A stretch of DNA of 51,898 bases from Spirogloea muscicola (Eukaryota > Streptophyta > Zygnematophyceae > Spirogloeales > Spirogloeaceae): assembly GCA_009602725.1 (NCBI GenBank), contig WELB01000063.1:386902-438799 (forward strand). Direction: 5' to 3'. This document shows positions 1 to 9,719 of the stretch, piece by piece; the stretch's first letter is position 1; each line of letters opens with the position of its first letter. Made by a program: the position numbers and the translations under genes. Under the pieces are notes generated by a model, which was not told where the DNA came from, did no database searches, and was given only the letters and a program-made list of their open reading frames with translations.

Positions 1-390
1 GGGCGCCGCCGCCGCCGCCGCTGCCGGCTTGGCGGTGCGCGCCGCAGGCCCCGACTCGCCGCCGCGAGCTGCCTGCGCTATAATCGACTTGATCAGTATT
101 CGAGTATCATCATAATTTGGACACAAAAGCAAGCCGTGTCTCTTTGTGTATCTAGCGGCCGCTGACGCTGCGGGGCCTCCGTGCAGCGCGGCGGCGCGGA
201 ACGCTGGGAGCGCGGCGCTCTTCCACAGCGCGCTTGCTGAGCACCCCACAGGTGAAGCCGCCGCCATGCCTTCACTGAGGGCAGGCCTTTGCCCCGCCGC
301 CGACTCACTTGACCTCAATCATAAGGTTTAGATTAGGTTTAGGTTTGAGCTGAATTAAGTCTTGATGATGTAACGCCGACCACATTGCAG

Positions 391-498
391 GTCTTCGAGG
401 AGGAGCTGCAGTCACTTTGCGCCCACTGTGGCCGCAAGCTCTTCACTCCTATCCCGCCTCGGGATTCATTGAGCCGGTGCCTGGACTGCTGCCGATAA
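391..498 (+). CDS. Candidate terminal exon of an upstream gene, zinc-ribbon-like tail
   Basis: An intron acceptor (ttgcag) ends at 390 and opens a 35-codon frame that stops with TAA at 496-498. The peptide carries two cysteine pairs, CAHC and CLDC, in a C-x2-C-x16-C-x2-C arrangement that would fit a small zinc ribbon, with GRKLFTPIPPRD between them. The frame differs from the one used by the methylesterase that starts 158 bases downstream, so it is not part of that gene. I see no convincing earlier exon in bases 1-390, which are GC-rich and then AT-richer, so the gene would begin outside the window. It could also be a chance frame; the cysteine spacing is the main support. Confidence 0.35.
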   Translation, partial: VFEEELQSLCAHCGRKLFTPIPPRDSLSRCLDCCR

Positions 499-656
499 CT
501 GTGGCTCATTCCGACGTGCTGACCGCTGGCCAGCGGGATACGCTGCCGGCTGCAACGGCCACAGCGGCGGCGGGGTGCCTCAGTGGCAGTGGTGGTCGCA
601 GCAAAGCTGCTGTGACCCGCTTGACCGCCCACAAGCCGTACCCAGGGGACAGTGTC

Positions 657-3600
657 ATGGAGGATAGTATGGCGGCGGGGGCGCTTAGGCTGGAAGTCCG
701 CCTGGTGCAGCAGCCGCTGCAGCTGCCCGCTGCGTCGCTGGAAGACCTCGCGGCGGCCGTCGCCGGCAGGGAGCGGGAGCGGCAGGCTGCGGGCATCACC
801 TTCGGCGATGCTGCCTCCGAGGCCAACACCAAGTCCGACGGCAGCGGCGGAGAGGGGCGTGAGCCGCAGCAGCGGCAGCGCGCGCCGCTGCTGCTGCGGC
901 CGCGGAAGCGGGAGGCGGCGGGCTCGCCCGGCACGCCCAAAGGCAGCTGCAGCGGCAGCAACGACGGCGGCACAGAGCGCAAAGTGCGACGCAAATACCA
1001 GCTCATCCGCCACACGGCTGCCGAGGTGTCGCTGCTCATCCGCCTGACCATCACCCTCCTGCACTACCTTGGGTAAACCCCCATTTCCCACCTTACCTGC
1101 CTCGGCTTCCCTTACCCCCCTCCCTCCATCCTCTGGCCCTGGCCTGCCTCTCTTGAGCATGTCTCATACGCCAATGTCGCTCGCACACGACTCGCCTCTG
1201 TCATCCCCTCTTTCCATGTCAACGTGCTTCTGCTCCTTGTGTCAGCCCCTCATCCATTCTCTTACCTCTTCTCTGGAGCTCTCTCTCGTGTCCAGTTCTA
1301 CCTCTGCATCCCTTGGCCGTACAGACGCCCCTCTCCCTCCTTCCGCACCCCTCCTCCCCCCCCCTCCTCCCCCACCATTTCCTGGCACGCCGGTATGCAT
1401 CCGTGTCTGTAGGTCTTTGCAATTTGTAATCCTTGAGCTGCTGGCCCGAGAGCGTGCAAGTCCCCTGGCGCATACCCTTCCCTGACAAACCCTTTTTTCC
1501 TTTCCTTACCGCCCTCCTTGCCAACCTGTCACTAGGCTGGGTTACAAGTGGATGAAGCAGGCTGCCGCATTGATAATTTATGCCACTCTGCTCATGCCGG
1601 GCTTCCTTCAAGGTCCGTTCTGCTGGCCCCAACAAGTCCTTCCTGGGTTCCCCCTCTCTTGGGCTCGACTTGTGCTGAAAAAGCAGAGTCTTAGTAGAGC
1701 CTGCAGTCAGCTGTTACCGCTGCTGCTGCTGGCAAAACAATTGTAAGCTTCAAGTGTGTAGGTGCAGCGCGCATGTGCTCCGGTGGAAAATGCTGCTCAA
1801 CACTCCTGATGTGGCATTGGGGGCATGGCCTAACTGCTTGCATACGGCGGCTCAGTGATGTGGTACTACTTTCTGTCGCCGCGCGTGGTGCGCAGTGTCA
1901 TCTACCGTGACATGCCCCGCAACCGGTGAAATTCTCTCACCACTCATGCAGCGACTACCAATGCCTGGTCGTGAGAGCCGCAGCATTGTGCAAAGATGCT
2001 TGCGATTGTCTTGACCGCCTCTTGTTGCTGGCTGCAGGCTAGACCTCTACCTGCCCGCTGCGGAGGGCGGCGGTAAACCCGTGGTCATCTTTGTCACAGG
2101 CGGGGCTTGGACAATCGGGTGATCTCACACGCAAACCACAGATATACAATGAATCTCAAACACTACCTTAACCTGGCAGATTGCACGGTAAATGGGAGGA
2201 AGCGCTAGGAGCGCTGGTATCATCATCAAAGAGATGCTGTTTGTCAGGAGGCTTGCTGGAGTACACCATGGCTGAGGCTCTTGGTCGAATTGGTGGTCGG
2301 TCTGCTGGCAGGTACAAGGCGTGGGGCGCGCTGCTGGGCCAGTGCCTGGAGGAGCGCGGGATTGTTGTTGCCTCGCTTGATTATCGGTCAGCACCTTCAT
2401 TTCTCAGGCACAGGGAGGTGCCAGAGGGACCCAATTAGCATGGGAGGGAGGGGGAAGGAAGGAGGCGGGGTAATGCATGCTGTGCAAAGCCATAGCTGAG
2501 TGCACTTTGCTGCAACTCGTTGCCACCTGCCAGGTCTTTCAGTGGTGCTCGTGTGTTCAGGGGTTTTGACTTGAGTCAGGGACTAAAATCAGGTCAAGTG
2601 CGACATTCTGCATGCATGATAACTTTTGTTGATCAATTGCTAAGAGGCTAAGATGGGGCCATTGTTACAACTTGGTCCCCTGCTCGCCTGGCAGCAACTT
2701 TCCGCAGGGCCTTGTGACCAACATGATTGATGACGTATCTGCCGGCGTCCAGTGGGTGCTTGGCAACATCCATTGCTACGGTGGCGACGCCGACAGGTTC
2801 AATTCCTGGGACTCCTGGCTTGTACTTAGGTTGACGGGGTTTATGGGGTATGGGTATATTGGTTACTGTGCTGTCATTCTGGACAGCCATCTGATGCCCT
2901 CACTATCTTACCATCAACCATCATCTGTTGCAAGTAGCAACTTGTGACAGTGGAGCTTGTAGGGTTGAGATTCACTTGGGGAAGCATGGAAGCCCTTTCT
3001 TTGAGAATCTAGACATCATACATCCAGGGCCTGGTGGTGCAGGGTGGTGCTGGTGGGCCAGTCGGCCGGTGCACACCTGTCCGCTTTGGCGCTTGTGCTG
3101 CAAGCGGTTCAGGAAGCTGGGTTGGCCTCATCCTGTGAGCCAAAGGCCAACAACGGCGGCAGTGCCGGCGCTGACAAATCCCTATGGCCGGCATCCCGTA
3201 TTCAGCACTTCATTGGCGTCTCGGGCGGGTAAGCCCATGAGCCATCTCCTTCAACCCTTGCCCTCATCCCCCTTCAGGGCTGTGTTTAGTACGCCCTGTG
3301 CACAATGGACGAGCCATCGTTCAATTTCATCTAAACCACTTAAAGCTGCACCGTGCCAAGACCAGAAAGTAAGCGGCACTTCGATGACAGTCTCGATGCT
3401 GCACGTGCTCTGTCGAGATTTGTCAAGAGTGCATGTGCGTGCCTCTGAAGACTCGCGGCCCACCTGGCCGCGAGTCTCTCAGTCTAAGGGCACAATCTTT
3501 GGTCAGTCAGTGACATGAAGGATCCTTTCCCCAATACATAAGTGTCTCAGACAACGCAAATGCACATCATTTCCCCATGCAATGCAGCCTGACGCATCGC

Positions 3601-4934
3601 TCATCATCACCTGCTGCCGCACTGGCTGGGACTCAGCTCATCTATATATGTCCAGCATCGCAGTTATTGTTGGCGCTGCGATGCTTTTAGTGTAGCCGTC
3701 ATCGCTGCACCGCTGATATTTGCGGCAGTGCTGCAGGTACAACCTGATGAGCCTCGTGGACCACCTGCACGATCGTGGCCTGCACCGCCGTTTCTTCTTC
3801 AGGTATGGACCTTGCCATTACGCAGATGCTCCCGGCAGCATGGCTCCTGCTCTGAGCTAAGTAGAGGCCCTTATATCATCAATAATTACTAGGCAAGCTT
3901 TTGCGCATACATGCATCGCTTGGTCACCCTGTCACTAAGCCTTGTATATGTGCAAGTCCTGGTGGCAAGTACTATGGATTGCTGGAGTATGAACAAGATA
4001 TATGAATGCAACGCAACTGATGCTAGCCTGCGTGCAGCATAATGGGCGGCAAAGAGGCGCTTCCGACCTACTCGCCTACAGTAGTTGTGAAGTCGCCTGC
4101 CTTCCGAAGGGCAGCTGCGGCGCTCATGCCCCCCGTCACACTCTTCCATGGCACTGCTGACTACTCCATCCCTATGTCCAACAGGTGCAACTTTCCCACA
4201 CTCTCACACTCAGGGCTCAAGGGTTACCAAGGGTCTAGGTCCAAATTGGTAGGTCGAGGGGTAGAGGATCTGAGCTGCTTGGCAGCTACTTGCCATCTAT
4301 TGTAAGCAAGGAACACATTGTTCACCTGTGTCTGCAAAATTGTAATGGTCTACTGGCAATCTAGACCTTCTGTGGATTGTATCACACGTGTTGTTGTGCA
4401 CCTTTGGCAGTGTGGAGTTTGCGGAGCGCTTAAAGGACGCCGGCGTTGAGACAACCTTCAAGCAAGTCCCAGATAAGACGCACACGGACCTTATACTCCA
4501 GGTACGTCATGCGCTATTAACACCGATTCTCCATGAGTACGGTGTTTAATCAGGAGATGGAGTGTTGTTTAGCCACGGTGTTATCTCAATCCCTATCTTA
4601 AGGACGTTTGCTTCAGAGGCTGGTCTACGGAGTGGTTTTGGATCCCCGTGGAGTGTGCCAAGACTTGGTCGTCATGCTTGTCTTAAACGCCAATCCACAG
4701 GCAAGGCGTGGCAAAGAAAGAGTGAACCGTATTATCTAATCTGTGCCACTGTAATGCAAATGTTGTTGACAGGATCCCATGAGAGGTGGCAAGGACGAAC
4801 TTCTGGACGACATACTTGCGATCGTGCACAAGGGTGATAAGAAGGCAATTGCAGAGATTGAGTCAGCTGCACCACGGAAGCGGCTTGTTCCTGAGCTGCT
4901 GATACGAGCTGCTCGCAGAATCAGCCCCTTTTAG
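657..4934 (+). CDS. ICME: Isoprenylcysteine alpha-carbonyl methylesterase (ICME family)
   Basis: Exons: 657-1072, 1536-1612, 1856-1925, 2038-2118, 2312-2386, 2695-2796, 3043-3228, 3737-3802, 4038-4184, 4411-4501, 4773-4934; 490 residues, all phases agree. It is an alpha/beta hydrolase that in plants removes the methyl ester from prenylated C-terminal cysteines at endomembranes. The N-terminal ~115 residues are low-complexity, followed by two hydrophobic segments (about 124-138 and 147-163, the second ending LLMPGFLQ). VTGGAW at 207-212 forms the oxyanion region. The triad is Ser281 in GQSAGAH, Asp399 in HGTADYSIP and His431 in KTHTD. The end, KRLVPELLIRAARRISPF, matches the family's conserved C-terminus. 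The start at ATG 657 is chosen as the first in-frame Met after an open but ATG-less stretch; Met at 672 is an alternative. Identification is secure, the start less so. Confidence 0.93.
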
Positions 4935-5945
4935 CTGGTCATCAGAGATGCAAGCAATCAAGGTCTGCTATGCATTCCTCCCCTACTATAGTACTGCATA
5001 AATCTGCTTAAGTGAAGCCAGGGCCAATCATCATAGCAATGTGTTTGGGTCTTAAAGCCATCATAGTTGGCTTGGACTCTGGGCTTGGCAATGTAGCAAT
5101 GGGTATAGCACCTTACAGGAAGCCCTGACCGGCCGTAGCATACTGAATAGTCGGCTGCGCTGTGCACTCTTGTTCCGCTAGGACTCAGCTTTGTCAGGTA
5201 GCACTCAAGACGTAGGGCTCAATGCAGGAGTAGCGCTGCCTGTATCGATCATTTTGGTATTGTACCTCTGGCATGTTTCATGCCACATAAATATCAAGGA
5301 GCATGTCAATGAGTCAAGATATTTTCACAATGGATGTAGTCCGGAATACGCTCCACTAGGTACTTGCCCTAAGAGATAAGTGGTCGACTTGGCACAATTT
5401 GTGAAATTGGTGCTTTGTGATTGGTGAGTAAAACGTGTGAAGGCGTGAGGTGCGCTTCGATCAAAGCAGGGTCTTTCAATAGAAGGAGAAGGATGCATAC
5501 AGGCTGATGCAACATGCAAGTTGCAGCAACTTGCAGTAAGATGCTGCATGAGCAGACAGATGTTTGTGCTTGCCTACTCCAGCCCTACATTTTGAGACCT
5601 ACCAAATCAATGGAATGTCTGACAGTTGTAAGCTAGTGAACTGTAGAGTTTTTTAAAATTGCGAACCACCAAGAAGAAAGAAATAGAAAAGTAACAGGCT
5701 GTCCATAGGCAGAGCATATTATCCTGAAGAGAGGTATTGTGGCAAGACCGCGCCAATAGGGGTCAGTAACACCTTGTTCACAACCACGCATCCAACAGGA
5801 AGCCTCCATCATGTTGGGATGGCGTCGATGCAGGTAATACCCGCCGTGAAGGTGATGGCCAGAGGCCTGCGACCACTGAATAACGCTCAGAGCTGCATGT
5901 GGTATTGGTATACGAGCTGGGGGCACATGAAAGCCCAGTTTCCCC
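4935..5945. other. Intergenic stretch without a recognised gene
   Basis: This stretch follows the methylesterase stop codon and precedes the first recognisable retrotransposon coding sequence. It is AT-richer than its flanks. I see no conserved protein, no tRNA and no repeat matching other parts of the window. It should hold the methylesterase 3' UTR and possibly decayed 5' sequence of the adjoining retrotransposon. Confidence 0.4.
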
Positions 5946-5948
5946 TCA

Positions 5949-7237
5949 CAGGCGTACCTCTCAGGTGCAGCTGCAGATTTCAGTGCAGCAGTGGAATACC
6001 CGGCACTCCCTACAACGCCTGCCGCTCTCCTACAAATGACACTCCCCATAGGCAAGGGCGGCCTTGGCTGCCGCTCTCTGGCTCACCTGGCTCGCGTGGC
6101 GCACCTGGGGTGTTGGGCCCAAGTGGCCTCCACAGTTTCAACGCGCTTCATCAGGAGGGGTCAGCCAGTACTGGCACCAGCAATAGCTGGCGTGGCAAAT
6201 GGGACCCTGCCCTTTCAAACCTCCCTCTCTAACGTTCGCAGAGACCTTCTCCGCTCCTTCCCGTCACTTGCGGCAGATCAGGTCGACTTTGCTGCGTGGG
6301 CAAGATGCTCTGACCTGAAGGCTCAAGCTCGCTTTTCACGCGAAGCCAATGAGCGAGCCATGAGCCACCTCAAAGCTCTGCTCAAGGAGGATGGGCGTGG
6401 GCTCTCTCGTCTCCACTCCATCAGCTCTCCGGGGGCGTCGGAGTGGCTCAACGCTTTGCCGATTTATGAATCCCTCCGGCTCTCCGACGACCTCTTCCGG
6501 ACGGCTGTCCATCACCATCTCGGCCTCCCTCCACTTTGTCTGGCTGGCATTCGACAGTGTGAATGTGGCCATCGTTCGGAGGATGAGATATCTTTGGCAG
6601 CCCACATGCTTCGATGTTTTGAGGGAAGTGAACGTAATGCCTCCCACAATCTTCTCAGAGACGCTATGTATGGCTTGGTGCGCGAGGCAGGTTATCATGC
6701 GGCCATGGAGGTGCCGGGCATCATGCCGGTGCTCCAGAAGCGTGGCAGGCCTTACGTCAGGCGTCTGGATGTGGTGGCCACCCCCCGGAGTGGTGGGCCT
6801 CGTCTTCTCCTCGACGTCGTTCTCATCGACGCATTCCAACCAGGGGCACCCACACCGGCTGTGCCAGGTTGGGCGACACATCATGCGGAGAGGAAGAAGG
6901 AGAGGCACTACAATGACCACCCCCAGGGCGACCACTTCTTCCCATGTGCTATGGACATCTACGGCGGCTACGGAACGAAGTGGTCTTCCCTCCTCCATCG
7001 CTTGACACTGCATGTCGATGCCCGCCGACGTAGTCGGGCGGGTAGCTTGGGGCATTCTAGCGTCCCGTTGTTGCATGCTATAGAATGCGATTATCATTGA
7101 GTCTACAGCGCTCCCAGGCACTCGCGATACACCAGCGTGCTGGTCGTGCATTAGCACAGGCTAATGGCTTCCGTGGTGGTGGTTTGGCGCCTCAGCTTAG
7201 CTTGTCAGATATGCATGTGCTCACTCGGGGATATTAG
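5949..7237 (+). pseudogene. Reverse-transcriptase C-terminal region with endonuclease-like domain, frameshifted
   Basis: One frame runs from about 5949 to 7100. It reads through TTPAALLQ and GGLGC, the zinc motif (QCECGHRSEDEISLAAHMLRC region, about 6558-6620), then RRLDVVATP, LLLDVVLIDAF, AERKKERHY and FFPCAMDIYGGYG. The last four fit the Asp, Asp and Glu/Lys positions of a restriction-like endonuclease. Between about 7045 and 7079 the homology switches frame: the family's C-terminal module, starting YRMRLSLSLQRS and ending LLTRGY, continues in another frame to the TAG at 7235-7237. The frame in use up to 7100 ends without that module. This copy is therefore broken by at least one frameshift. 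There is no upstream polymerase domain. Function in the live family would be target-primed retrotransposition. Confidence 0.7.
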
Positions 7238-7334
7238 TGTCCCCCTTAGCCAGCTCATTACCCAGTTAACAGGTCATTTGTAAGGCTTGAAGTGGCCTCC
7301 CTTTCAATTTCATGCGCACCGCGCGCCTTCTCTC
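7178..7334 (+). repeat. Retrotransposon 3' tail, copy 1 of a ~157-bp repeat
   Basis: Bases from ggtttggc to the cttctctc run are nearly identical to 47448-47610. The pair shares the end of the coding module, the stop codon, tgtcccccttagccagctca and the caatttcatgcg stretch. The second copy differs by a few substitutions and small indels, so both derive from the same subfamily 3' end. Confidence 0.85.
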
Positions 7335-7844
7335 ACTTGAAGCCAGTACAGGCATTGACAAATGCTTCGCCTTGCAGCTTCCGCGCGGTGTCATAAGAGC
7401 AGGTGAAGGAGGCACCCAGGTACACTAGTCTCGTGGTGTGGATGCCTGATGTTGTTTTGAGCTGATTTCTGCACAATCCAACAGGTACTCTATCTAGGGT
7501 GCTGCTTGCAGCCACGGGTCCTTTGCACGAGGTCACCTTGCAGATAGGACAGCCACCTCTTGCAGGCGCAGTCTTCTTTACCTTCAGAGCTGGCTCTCTC
7601 AGCCACCAGCCCGAGAGCCTCACTTAACAGCTTGACCAAAGTTCGCTGGCCAAGGCCGCTTGGTGGAGACGGGTCCGAGCAAGCGCGGCCAGATTAACTG
7701 GTGGCTGGGAGAGGCCACGGGGCAGTGGCTGTGAAGGTGGCGAGCTATCGGACTAGTGGTCAAGAGTGGGACACGTCGGTGTGGGTGATGAAAGCAACAG
7801 CTCTTCCCATATAAGGCAGAGGCTGTAGCTAGCCAGCCTAGAAA
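7335..7844. other. Spacer between retrotransposon copies
   Basis: A 96-codon open frame on the minus strand (7333-7623) contains a CPICK motif but matches no family I recognise, and has no visible splice partners. The rest, to 7844, is unassigned sequence leading into the minus-strand array of truncated retrotransposon ends. Confidence 0.3.
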
Positions 7845-9060
7845 GAATGGACAAGGTTCAAAGGGCCGAAAGGCGCCTCAACCACACAGCTATGCAAGAG
7901 ACTACAGTGGATGGGAGCTTAGTAACCCCGAGTATTAGCAGCAGCAAGTCGGAGGAAATAGCAGCTGGAAAGGAGTCAGCCCGACGTGAGACCCAGAAGC
8001 AGCAGCCACAGCGGCGCCTGCCCGCAAGTGCACTGCGTGAGCCAGGGACCGTTAGAAGAGACAGACGGCCACATAAGGGAAGGGCTCGCCCAGTGAGGAT
8101 AGGGGCTGGGAAAAGCCAGCCCAAAATAGAATGAAAAAAGTACGAGAAGGGGCCTGGGGAAGCACAAAGAAATACAAGCACAAGACAACTTAAGCAGCTA
8201 CGAAGCACTCAGTAACCCTTGCTGAGCAGCCTCAGGTCAGAGAAGCTTGGCTCCTGGAAGCGGGTCCCCCTGGCCAGAGTCAGAGGCAGCAGCGAGGGCT
8301 TTTCCGGCACGCGGGTGCAGCGCGCGCGCCGTAGACCTCTGCAGCGAGACGGCCAAGCGCATGCGGCACACTTGCGCTAGCGCCCCGGCTGCATGAAAGC
8401 GGCGGACGATGGCGTGGCGTGAGAGGAAGTGGCACTCCCAACAGGGGCAAGGGCTGTGAAAAGCCAGCCCGAAAAAGAATTGACAAAGTTTCGTAGGGGC
8501 CAAATGATGGAGGGGCCTAAAAAGCAGCTACGAAGCACTCAGCGCTAAGCAGCTACGAAGGGGCCTGAAGATGCTATGTCAGGACAGGGGAGGAGCGTGA
8601 GAGCTGGTTGAGCAGCTCGAGCCAGAAGGAATACCTGGGCGCGCTCTTCTCTAGCGACCCGGCAGCGTTGACGCCGGGCAGCTCCAGTTGCTGAACCTGT
8701 CGACAATCGATGACCGGCCAACAATCTATGGCCTGCCGGGCAAGCCGCTGCAGAAGGTCCAGCCATTTACTGCCGAGGCCCCGTGCACGTCTGCCGCCAG
8801 CGCCACGAAAGAAAGAGCGCGCCCCTAGAGAGGGAACGGCTCGCCCATTGGGGAACAGGGGCTGGAAAAGCCAGCCCAAAAAAGAATGAACAAAGTACGA
8901 GAAGGGGGCCCGGGGAAGCGCTAAGGAAAACAAGCACAATAAGAAACAAAGCAGCTACGTATTAGTCAGTAACCCCTGCTAAGCGGCCTCAGGTCAGAGA
9001 AGCTAGGCTCCTAGAGAAGAGGCCACGAGCAGAGGCCAGCGCCACGAAAGCGCCTCTTGG
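7845..9060 (-). mobile_element. Cluster of 5'-truncated retrotransposon 3' ends (minus strand)
   Basis: At least four fragments lie in series. Each shows some of three parts: the decayed C-terminal coding module (for example FHAAGALAQVCRMRL and ARALHPRAGKALAAAS near 8250-8410), a run ending in the coding-end sequence GGTTACTGAGTGCTTCGTAG, and a 3' UTR with a GGGCTGG...CCAGCCC hairpin (8103-8122, about 8450-8470 and 8862-8880). Fragments around 8566-8770 also keep the end of the endonuclease region, visible as WLELLNQLS and KWLDLLQRLARQ. All frames are broken. The same parts recur at 15330-20450 and 47030-49060, which defines the family. Confidence 0.7.
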
Positions 9061-9560
9061 AAAGAGCTTCTTGTATGGTCTAGGCGTAGGTCGTGCACAG
9101 TTGCCCGACGAAGCAACGGGGGGGGGTGCGGACCTGGGGGGTGGCTGCACGTGGCTCCAAGCGAGGGACACAGGACGCCGTCCGATGGAGCGCCATCCAC
9201 GGCGCGTGCGGGGGGCGCGCCCCAGAAGCGCGTCCAGGTGCGCCGCACCTGGCCGTGAACCCGGCCGCGAAGCCGCGGCGGGCGTCCAGCTGCTTCCCCT
9301 CCCCCCCCTCCCTCCTCCCCCGCTGGCGCGCCCCCCCTACCCCGCTCCTCCCCCCCTCCTCAGTTCCCGGCAAGCTCCCCGCGGCCCCCAGGTGCATGCA
9401 CGGTGCTCTCCCCCTTGTGACTCCCCCTTCTCCTCCCCTCGGCCGCCATGGACAAGGCCGGCCAAGTGGCAGAGGCGGCCCTTAGAAGAGACGAGCTCGT
9501 CCTGCTGCGCCCGAAACTGCCGCCTTTGTCAGACCGTCGGCTCGCCGTTGCCGTCGTCGG

Positions 9561-9600
9561 TGGCGGCGGCGGCGGCGGATCAGCCGGCTTGTCGTCGTCA

Positions 9601-9636
<36 letters not shown>
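9561..9636 (+). repeat. GGC/GCG triplet runs upstream of the GH31 gene
   Basis: Two perfect or near-perfect triplet runs (about 9561-9579 and 9601-9635) lie 80-160 bases before the chosen start of sulfoquinovosidase-like copy A. Every frame through them gives a homopolymer of Gly, Ala or Arg, so I treat them as 5' UTR. They could encode a low-complexity N-terminus if translation begins earlier. Confidence 0.6.
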
Positions 9637-9637
<1 letters not shown>

Positions 9638-9719
9638 CGTGCTCAGCGCGCTCAATTCTGGGCTGCGCCATAAGCTGCCGCGCGGGGCCGGCGGGCCTCC
9701 GGTGGCGGTGGCGGCTGGC

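Larger units (their letters stand above)
5946..7337 (+). mobile_element. Non-LTR retrotransposon, 3' half (copy 1)
   Basis: The coding part begins around 5946 within a region homologous to the longer copy at 17946-19070 on the other strand. It contains the post-polymerase thumb-like motif LPIGKGGLGC, a zinc motif of the form C-x-C-x12-H-x3-C, and a C-terminal PD-(D/E)XK-like endonuclease region. The coding part ends with LLTRGY and TAG at 7235-7237. The 3' tail to about 7334 is shared almost unchanged with 47448-47610. The polymerase palm with its catalytic aspartates is missing, so the copy is 5'-truncated, as is usual for LINE-like elements. I infer that endonuclease from the order of motifs. 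The exact clade is not assignable without a search. Confidence 0.75.

Noticed and set aside
339-1160. 273-codon minus-strand frame over methylesterase exon 1
   Set aside because: Antisense to a conserved exon and low-complexity throughout.
2795-2807. A tRNA B-box-like string (ggttcaattcc)
   Set aside because: It spans a methylesterase exon/intron border, and no A-box, anticodon stem or acceptor stem pairs around it.
7845-9060. CRISPR-like or satellite array
   Set aside because: Repeats are of uneven length, contain decayed coding sequence, and match the retrotransposon C-terminus and UTR. The host is a eukaryote.
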